Shown here piece after piece: positions 56,100 through 64,000 of a DNA stretch of 64,000 bases. Each line of letters opens with the position of its first letter. The first letter of the stretch is position 1. The notes under the pieces are model-generated. The model did not search any database. It saw only the letters and a program-made list of their open reading frames with translations, and was not told where the DNA came from. The DNA lies in the NCBI GenBank assembly GCA_021234155.1, contig JAJEKV010000057.1, forward strand, positions 5,239,821 to 5,303,820, read 5' to 3'. The DNA comes from Isoetes taiwanensis. Lineage: Eukaryota > Streptophyta > Lycopodiopsida > Isoetales > Isoetaceae. Made by a program: the position numbers and the translations under genes.

Positions 56100-58440
56100 C
56101 TACTCATAAATATCTAGATGGTTTTGCCCAGTTGGTTCAGGGCATGTCAGTTAGGAATGTTACAGGATTATGATGAAAGACATGAGCTGGTGCATGGAGA
56201 TTATGAGAGTAAGCACATATGCTCTTGTAGGTTCAAAGAGTGGCACAAGAAAAGAGATGTCTCAGAAGGAATTTACCAGTCGGGTTACCATTGTCAACAT
56301 GAAGAAGGTCCTTAAGAATGGTCCCAATGACTGGCTCCGTGTGGTTCTGGAGGACACGAATGAACTGAAAATAAGCATATACTATGTGGACTGGAAATTC
56401 TATGACCCCACTCTTATGTCTGTTGCTATTGCTAATGTACCTAAGTCAGCCAAGAAGTAGGGATGGGCACTTCCCTCTTAATAACTTTGAAGAAGCAAAC
56501 ATCAAGGGTCCTGATGAATTTTTGAGGGGGTACAATATTCTTGGAAAAAGAAAAGGAAGAAGAAGCATAGGCTAGCATCTTCTTTTAGAATGTAACTCCT
56601 AAAAACCAATGTAAAGGAATTCCTATACCCAGTCCTAAGCCAAGTCCAGCAGACTAGAAAAGAATACGCAGGAGGCAACTAGAAGTGTTGGTGACCACCC
56701 TGGAAGCCCATCGCCACTAGAGAAACTTCACATGATATAGCAAGCACTCCAATCAGAAGGGCCACTGTGGAGCAGTAGACTAAGGAGCATAGACTTGCAT
56801 TGGAGATCATCCAGCACTTGTTGGATGTGTCATAGGGTCTTAACACTAGAGTTGTCTCAGGGACCTGTTTGGGTTCATCAACCCGTATGGGTCCCTCAAT
56901 CCCTTCTCCATATTAGGGACTAGTTCTTCATGATACTTATGAGATTTTAAATATAAACACCTGAATTGTAAGGTTAACTCGAAGTTGTACTACTATATTC
57001 AATGGCGAAATAAAATTCTTCACAAGTTTGGCACAATCACACCTTGAAATACACTCAATCCAATGGTTTCGATGATATGATATAATCTCATGGCACTCAA
57101 CATGGAATACAAATTTCAAGATAACATTAATTTTCTATGAACGTAGCCTACAAATGCTATTCATTTTTCAAATTTCATGTGATTTCATAAAAATTTGATG
57201 TATCAATGGGCAAATCATAATTTCAATCCTTGAGAGACCCAGTCAGGTCCCTAAAGAATTTCTGAAAAATAGACATCCAGGAACGATTTCATATCCATAA
57301 TATTTGAAATAGAATAAGGATGTGAAGGTACTGTTATTTTTCAATGGAAATAGATACTAAGTACTACATGTCTTGCTAAATGGATTTCATTTTTTCAAAA
57401 AGTGGAGTAGTACTATGAATTTTCAAAATTTTGACCCTCGGGGGACCTAACTGGGTCCATAAAGAACTTCTGAACTTCAAACTTTAAGGAATTATTTCTC
57501 GAAAATTCTACCATAGATTTTTCTTATTCTTCTTGCGATAGATGTCTCATATCATGATTTACAAGATGGAAGAATTAGAATTCTTAGGAAAAATCATTTT
57601 TGCAAAATAATGTGAGAAATGTGAAAGACTTTGAGAATAAACTTGACCCCTTTGTATTCGGCTCCACATTATGTTTGGTAATAGAAGCTTTCTATATTTC
57701 TCATAAATTTTTTCTTATATGTACACTCATGGAGAACAATATATTGTGAGTATGTAGACAAATTCTTTATCTCAGAGCTATAATAGAATTTCAAAAAAAG
57801 TATACGAATGAACCCATTTGGGTTCATCAAGGGACAACTCTAGTGTTAAAGTGGAAAGATTGGAGGAGGAAAAGATGACAGAAACAACATTGCAGAAGAT
57901 CTTTGACCACCGCCATCTTTTTCCGCTTGGCATCATATTCACAAAAAGAATAAACATGTTCGATCCATACCAAGGGCCTCAAAACTTAACATCTGGCCTC
58001 GGAATATAGAACACTCAAAATAGTAGCAGATTCCTTTCAGAGAGACCCCCATCCAGTGTTCAATCCTGCTGCCATGATTTCATTTAACCCCCTCACCAAA
58101 AAACTGGTCCCTTGGAAATTCGAGGATGATCTCATGGGGATGCACTATTACATAGTGAATGGCAATCACTCAGCACTTGCTGCTCCGCTGGTTTGCAAAA
58201 GAATAGGTAATGCGAAGTCCCAGGATTAGATGTCGAAGATTTATGAGTTCCGAACTTGTCGCTTTGTATCTGGTACAATCAAAGAGCAAGGATGTCTGCA
58301 GCGCAGTTGTGAAGTTAAGATCGCTGCCAAGACTATCTTCAAAGAATCTGTTATTGACAAGATAACCACACTAGTACGCTCTCTGTGGCAAGCCCAATCC
58401 CTCTTGTCGTGGTCAAACACGATCAGAACCCTATAAGGTA
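56100..58440 (+). pseudogene. Unknown decayed gene, split by a TTAA-flanked element
   Basis: The plus strand shows coding-like text with stops and frame changes. At 56170-56460 it reads EFTSRVTIVNMKKVLKNGPN and DWLRVVLEDTNELKISIYYV. After the 1.0 kb insertion come VERLEEEKMTETTLQKIFDH and FPLGIIFTKRINMFDPYQGP. Then come ADSFQRDPHPVFNPAAMISF and WKFEDDLMGMHYYIVNGNHS, followed by ALAAPLV. The last segment loosely recalls ParB/sulfiredoxin-like GxHR folds (YxxVNGNHSxLAA), which occur in large plant families, but I cannot name the gene. Confidence 0.45.
56844..57845. mobile_element. 1002-bp TTAA-flanked element with CACTAGAG termini
   Basis: TTAA occurs on both sides (56840-56843 and 57846-57849). 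The ends are perfect inverted repeats, CACTAGAGTTGTC left and its complement right, followed by sub-terminal TGGGTTCATCAA-type repeats in both orientations. The interior is AT-rich and non-coding, with a diverged direct repeat (GACCcAgtcaGGTCCcTAAAGAA near 57236 and again near 57438). TTAA duplication is the hallmark of piggyBac-type transposition. The CACTA-like end alone would suggest CMC, whose target duplication is three bases. Confidence 0.85.
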
Positions 58441-58679
58441 TGTTGATTTTGCTTTGTATAGTTCCTTGCTTTAACGTTCTCGATTTGAAATGGCGTTGTG
58501 GCGCCATTTGTCTATAAAATGGCATTGTGGTGCCATCTGCACAGAAAATGGTGCCATGGCGCCATTGAAAATTAGTTTGCTTTTCTTTTAGGTTTCTATT
58601 TTGAAGTTTGAGCTTAGAAATAGCATTGCGGCGCGTTTGCTTTCAAAAAGTTGAAGTCTTCTCTTGTTTTCAGCATTAT

Positions 58680-60183
58680 CTGACTCTGGCTCAAGTTACC
58701 ATGCGTGGTAAGCAATCAAAAGACTTCAATCAGTGGGTCTTTATGCCCAAAGATGTTTTTCAGCTGTTCTTATCCTTTTGAGAAAGCTAAAAGATAACAG
58801 AGGCCAAATTATTACCGGCACCTAAGCAAAAGGAAGTTACTATTTTAGTCGAACCTATCTAAGGTGCATGAGGGGCGTCGACTATGAAGACTATTGGATT
58901 CTGTTTCAAGAGGTGCTAGATGAGAAGACCTATATCAAGATCTCAGGTGATTACACAGGTGACTGCTTCTTCAAGACGAGGGCAAAGACACTAATAACAA
59001 TTATGTTCTTGAAGAAGGAGATTTTTTATTATGTGAAGCAGAATTTCTCGAAAAAATATACATTCTTCATAGATTTCATGGCTGCTGTACCGGGCTTTGA
59101 CGATGACAACTTGATTGGCATCGGGACTCTGCATAACAAATGGGTTTTAGAAAGTGTGTCCAAGGAAAGAGTATAAGGTAACGTACCGTCGGCTTTGGCG
59201 AGGCTGATACAAAATAAGGTCTTGTAGAGAGAGGATACTAAAGACTTCCGTTGTGAAGTGGAACTAACTGATAGCAAAGGGCAGGTTGTGTGCACTCTTG
59301 CTCCAGTATCCTTGATTGTTCAAGATACTAAGAGCATTGTTGTAAAGAACACCACACTTGACTCTTTCTGAATAGTGTGCTTTGCAAGACTAAAGCATAA
59401 TTTTGTGCTATATTCTGTGTTGGATAACCTGGACTCCAGGTCCAGAGTTTCATTGGCATATACGAGGACGAATATAAGAATCCGCCGCCAACAGAGGTTC
59501 AAGAGCCACATGTCCTCGTATATGTCACAAAAATTCAGCCCACTGCAGCTGCTCCTATCGAGGATATCGACCTTAGATTCTCGTTTGCCAGTCATCTTCA
59601 GGAACTGCCGCCAGTTCCAACACGTATCGAAGAAGAGGCAGGCGGGGAAAGTGAGGCCATTTGGGAGAAACTTTTCAACAGCAGATTCAGATACAACTGG
59701 TAAGGCATGCCCTGAGATATAATCATGTGAAACCAGCTGGGGCCTGCAGCATGTTCTTACCTCCAGCAGAAGCTAGTACAGCTATTAACAGAAGTCTTTG
59801 GTTACTTCTCCTGTGGTTCATTTGGTCGGGTTGTATTGTCCATAAGAGATTTTGCATGTTTTGCCAGGCAACATTGCGTGCAGGGCATTCTTAGTATGCT
59901 TGACCGCTTCCTGAACCCCATCCTGACTGTAGTCCCTATGACCGATAAACAAGGTGATGTTGTTGAACAAGGTGCTGGTGGTCAAGCAGGACAATAAAGT
60001 CATCAAGCACCTAAAGATGTTCTTGATGTGGACTATGAGGCGATTAAAAATGTTGAGTTCAACCTGGACATTCTTAATGATCCTGAGTTCATTGCCAAAG
60101 GGTTTGACACATTTCATATTGATCCCATGATGGGGACATCTAGACATGTTACTGCCACTGGGGAACATGATCCTACTAAGTGA
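58680..60183 (+). pseudogene. Unknown decayed coding region
   Basis: Runs of coding-like text in changing frames: MRGKQSKDFNQWVFMPKDVF (from about 58700), VDYEDYWILFQEVLDEKTYI and ISGDYTGDCFF (58868-59176), and CEVELTDSKGQVVCTLAPVS (about 59255-59370). Then come FIGIYEDEYKNPPPTEVQEP (about 59450-59700) and LSMLDRFLNPILTVVPMTDK, with FDTFHIDPMMG near the end (to TGA at 60183). I do not recognise the protein. It probably belongs with the pieces at 56.1-58.4 kb. Clusters of AATGGCGCCA lie on both sides (58485-58570 and 60330-60370). Confidence 0.4.
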
Positions 60184-61313
60184 ACTGAGTCCTCTCACTA
60201 ATACTTTTGTTTATAAACTCTTTAAAGTCTTGGTTTAGTCGTGTCACTCTTCTCTGTGTATACAAATTTTGTTAATCTTAACATTAATCTTTCTTTAGCT
60301 CCATTTTCTACACTCTTGATGTTCTTAATGGCGCCAAAAAATGGCGCTTTAGATGCATGATTTCATATAATGACGCCACAATAGCACAAAAAGTGGCTAT
60401 AGGACGTACTTAAAAACAATTTCATCCCCAATTGGAATCACAAAATTTCTCTTTTTAATGTTGTGCTTCCAAGCTCAATCCATATATTTCCTTTTGGAGA
60501 AAACACAACTGCCTGAATGGTTAGAAGCTCGTGTCTATAAAATTTGAGAAACTGCAACTTCTTAAAAACAATGGGCAAGAATTTGATGAAGGCACTTATT
60601 GATACCTCATGAAATCGCTGCACCTCATAGTCTTCTTCAATAAGGTCGAGGGAGTTTGCTAGCATCAACTAAGGGAATGAAAGGAAGCTCCAATTTTTGC
60701 AAGGCCACGCTATGAAGTTAAGAGAGAGGCAAACCCTTAGGAGAGGTTACAGAAGCCAATTTTATTCTATTGAATTTCAGTTTTTAAAATTCCCATGATG
60801 TGATATTCTACGTGGATAGGTTAGATTGGGGCAAAATGTTGTATCTCAATTTAATTTAGCCGTTAAAATAAGGGTCCAGTTAAAACGTTCACTTATTAAT
60901 TATCATAAATATGAAGGTGACCTTGTTAATCCTGTAACCAAATCTTAACTTAACTAGAGGTAACTTAAGTGCTAGAAGAGTGGAAATTGACCCTTAGCCA
61001 TCTACCATCCTCGTTGGAAATGTATCTCTCTAAAAATTATTTTGGCTTCTTGCTGATATAATTAACGTAATGAGAATGACTAATTATGTACCTTGGGAGC
61101 AAAGAAGTTTAATAGCTAAATACAAGGCAGGGTTTGGTACAACAATTTGTCAAGGCAATTTACCACAAAAAGACTGTACACTGTCATTAATGATACACTG
61201 CATTAATGATACAGCAATCATAACCGTGAAGGTGTGATGTAAATCCATCATGATGTATGGATTATGTCTATAATGATGTATATTTATTTTCAGGCATTAA
61301 AATTAAGACAGAA
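60184..61313 (-). other. Spacer with one minus-strand remnant
   Basis: Contains a 76-codon minus-strand frame at 60668-60438 (ANSLDLIEEDYEVQRFHEVS, FLKFYRHELLTIQAVVFSPK) that looks like a coding fragment of unknown family. The rest, including the 3' flank of the coiled-coil gene, shows nothing recognisable. Confidence 0.4.
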
Positions 61314-63912
61314 TTATGAGTTGCTTGGAAGTCCCCGCTGATGGATTAGCCCTTGCTTTTGCCTGAGCTCATAATTAAGAGACCATTCTCTCTGTTTATG
61401 CATGTTAATTATTTCTTCAAATCTCCGCTTTTCAATGTCAAGTTGTTCCTTAGAATGCTTTAGAGCCTTTTGTAGCCTAACTTCAGAATTTACCATCTCC
61501 TCTTTTGCCATTTGTACCTCGAGTCTCAATCTTTGGAGCTCAACTTCAGCATCCTGCTCTTTTTTGCGTGCCTCGGTTAGTTTGTGTTCCAATAAAGAGA
61601 AATCATTCTGCAGTGCATTGAACTTTGAAGTTAATGTAAAATATTTTCGCTCTTGCTGTACAATTTTGTCAGCTTGTTGAGCTATTATTTCCTGCCCTTT
61701 TTGAGACTTTTCCCTTTCACTTTTAGCAACAGTCTCAAGAAAAGATACTTTGTGTTCCAATTCAGACTGATGCCTTTCACAGTAAGCTAGCTGCTGACGC
61801 AAATTGAGTAACTCATTTTCCAACTCGGGAATTCTATTTGCCATGTGTTCACTTCTAGAAGAACTATCCTTCTCCTGTAGTTCATAAAGCTTCTCTTGCT
61901 CCTGAAACTTCTTCTTTGCATCCCTCAGCTTCTCAGATAAGGACTGGTTTTCTTTGAATGCCTTTAACAACTGAGTCTTAGTTAACTGAACCATCATCCG
62001 CAGCTGTTCACCCTCATTCAGTGACAATTTCAGGTCAACCTCTGCTGATGCCAATTTCTGCAGAGCTCCATCTAGGGACTCTGTAAGCTCTTTATTTTTT
62101 ATGTTGGATGTAGATAGCAATGTTATCTCAGTCTGCAGCTTCTCATTCAACTCATGTACTTGTGCTTCGAGTTTTACAACTAGCTTGTTCTGCTTTGCAA
62201 CATTTCTTTGAGACTCGGATAATTCTAATCTTATAATGTCCATTTCTTTCTCTTTGATAGCCAATGCATCCTCCAAGCGAGCAAGTTCTCTTGAAATGGA
62301 CTGGTTATTTGACTCGATCTCAGCCTCAAATGATGCTCGTTCTTCCTCATATCTGATAAGAGTTTCTACGTGCTGCTCATTTTCTTCTGCTAATCTTTGT
62401 TTCATCCCTTCAACATTTGATTGCAGCTGACGCATCTCTGAATATGCTTCTTGGAGTTTCTGTTGCATAATTTCTACTTCAAGCAGCAAAAGTGCACCAA
62501 TGTCAGCTTCATGAATACTTTCTTCCAAGTTTGTCCTTTCTCTAATTACCTTTATAGCCTGCTTCACTGCAGCTTCTAATTTGTTACTCCTGCTTTCTAC
62601 TTCTTGGTCTTTGCCCTCAAATTCAGTCACAGTTGACATGCAAGATTTTATTTCATTAATAGCTGCATCTGTATCCACCACTGTTGAATTGCCAGAATCT
62701 GCACTTGTATTTGTGGGTCTGGACTCTTCAGTTTCATCAACCTTCCATTCTAGAGAAAGAATTTGAGCTTCATGAGACATCTTATGAACAGGACAGGCTT
62801 CTGGATAATCATGCTCTGCAACTGCTATGTTTGGGACAGCACAATTAGAAGTGCCATTTGAATTAGAATTTGCCTGCAGCATATTGGTATAAGCAAAAGA
62901 TTGTTTGTTTCAAGGATTATGAAAGAAACCAGAAATATAGATAACAATAAGGAACTTGACAAGCTGTAGAATTTAAAAAATATGCATTGAGATCTTACTA
63001 AACAAAAAGACAATGTAGGTAGAGGAATAAACATCATGTGTACCTGCTAATTTGTCATCAGTATCTACCAAATTATAACTGGACAGCTTATAGCGATCAT
63101 ACGAAATAGGGAAAATTCATGCTGTCAGTATCTTTTTAATTAAATAGATGAAACCAACAACAATTACCTGTAATAAGAGCTGCAACTTCTGTATCTCCTT
63201 AGCCTTCTCTTCTGCTTGTGCTTCAGCCTCACGTTTGCGGGCCATTGCCTTTTGAACCCCTTGTCTAGCTTTTCTAACCTATATGATGTAGCTAATCTCA
63301 TAAAAAACAGTAAAAAAGCCCTTACATAGCTTTTCTAACCTCAAAAATTAAAATAGCACTTACCAGTGCCTCTAGTTCCTCGACCCTATGTACAGACATT
63401 TTTTCGGTACGAGCACGCAATTGTCGTTCTTCCTCCAGCATTTCTGTGAACTGGTACCTTACTTCTGCAACTTCTTGTGCCATATCCTCAGCTTCTTCCT
63501 TTGCTTTTGCACGCTCCTCCATAAGTTCATTCTAGAAAAAGAGAAGACAAGAAAAAATCTAAAAAAAGGAAAAAAGGAGATTTTACCATCCATATTTTGC
63601 AACAAATAATGGCAATCGTTGAGTACCTGAAGCTGTCCAACAGTACTCTGTAATTTTCCAACCTCTTCCTTCCTCTGCTGCAGTTCCTTTTCCAAGTTAG
63701 ATTCCCTAATCTGTATCTCCCTCAATTTAGCTTCTGTTTGTCTTAGCTTCTCTTCATTGGCAGAAACTGCTAAAGAATCCTCACAAAGTTCAACTAATTC
63801 TTGAAAGAACTCCTCTGGCGCACTTAGGGCAGTATCAAATATTGACAAGTCATTCCATTCTAGATTGGCATTTTGTGAACCAGCGTCATCAACAAAAACA
63901 GACCCTTCTCTA
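61314..63912 (-). CDS. Long coiled-coil protein, 3' part of gene
   Basis: Exons on the minus strand: 63912 to about 63627, 63531-63364, 63278-63168, and a terminal exon 62873-61314 ending in TGA/TAA. All have GT..AG borders and phases that join without a break. The visible 700 or so residues are almost entirely heptad-rich coiled coil. Examples are REIQIRESNLEKELQQRKEE, ERAKAKEEAEDMAQEVAEVR, RKREAEAQAEEKAKEIQKLQ and EVDLKLSLNEGEQLRMMVQL, ending in RQKQGLIHQRGLPSNS. A less structured, serine/threonine-rich insert starts the last exon. The protein resembles plant myosin-heavy-chain-like or CENP-E-like filament proteins with a structural or scaffolding role, though I cannot name the family. Unlike the transposon genes, its frame is perfectly intact. 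The gene continues past the right edge; another exon ends at the donor at 63988. Confidence 0.85.
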
Positions 63913-64000
63913 CTGACAGAGCACCGAATGACAGATCAATAAAAAGGGACAAGGTATAAACAAGAACGAAAATACATGAATAACCCACCTGGGAGTACTC

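Noticed and set aside
56844-57845. Ordinary CACTA (CMC) element
   Set aside because: The ends begin CACTA, but the flanking three bases do not match (TAA versus TTA), whereas TTAA matches on both sides. The call was left open between the two, with TTAA favoured.

Overview
The window is nuclear DNA from a land plant. The evidence is an intron-rich SnRK2 protein kinase gene with land-plant exon boundaries, a multi-exon plant-style coiled-coil gene, an HSP90 first exon, DUF659/hAT transposase remains, tRNA-Met-primed LTR elements and pieces of nuclear and organellar rDNA. The large share of transposons and duplicated spacer fits a big repeat-rich genome. A fern or other non-flowering plant is possible, but the sequence does not settle the species.

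Layout. 1-6.5 kb: a 2.9 kb segment present twice in direct orientation (period 3453), bordered by GAA/GGA microsatellites. 6.7-8.5 kb: a minus-strand ORF of unknown family, then three copies of a GC-rich hairpin. 11.4 kb: an orphan HSP90 first exon. 11.5-17 kb: AT-rich spacer with small tandem duplications and an organellar 23S rRNA scrap at 14.1 kb. 17.2-19.8 kb: a 1.3 kb tandem duplication with exon-like minus-strand pieces. 21.2-24.0 kb: a minus-strand LTR and primer-binding site, followed by a broken histone H3-like gene. 24.2-26.8 kb: hAT transposase and LINE remnants. 27.4-28.4 kb: a small MITE beside a perfect 30-bp-arm hairpin. 28.7-30.7 kb: the SnRK2 gene. 37.2-44.9 kb: a 7.65 kb DNA transposon with terminal inverted repeats and two convergent genes. 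45.1-49.4 kb: a plus-strand LTR of the same family as the 23 kb one, its primer-binding site, an H3-like gene and a second unknown ORF. 49.4-51.7 kb: repetitive rDNA spacer ending in the first bases of 18S rRNA. 53.6-56.1 kb: a small non-autonomous LTR element. 56.1-60.2 kb: decayed unknown coding sequence interrupted by a 1.0 kb TTAA-flanked element. 61.3-64.0 kb: an intact coiled-coil gene that runs off the right edge.

Two systems stand out. First, both LTRs of one retrotransposon family are followed, after the primer-binding site and in the same orientation, by an ORF carrying a histone H3 fold with a long divergent tail. This suggests a retroelement family that carries a captured H3. Second, the 37.2-44.9 kb transposon encodes a DDE-like transposase (8 exons, minus strand) and a separate coiled-coil/RING-like protein (plus strand). 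Its transposase gene is itself interrupted by a 633 bp element with a perfect 8-bp target duplication, whose removal restores the reading frame.

Differences between the near-identical duplicates cluster at CAG/CTG-type sites. Some frameshifts in transposon-derived genes may therefore be read errors at methylated CHG sites rather than real decay, so broken genes are described with that caution.
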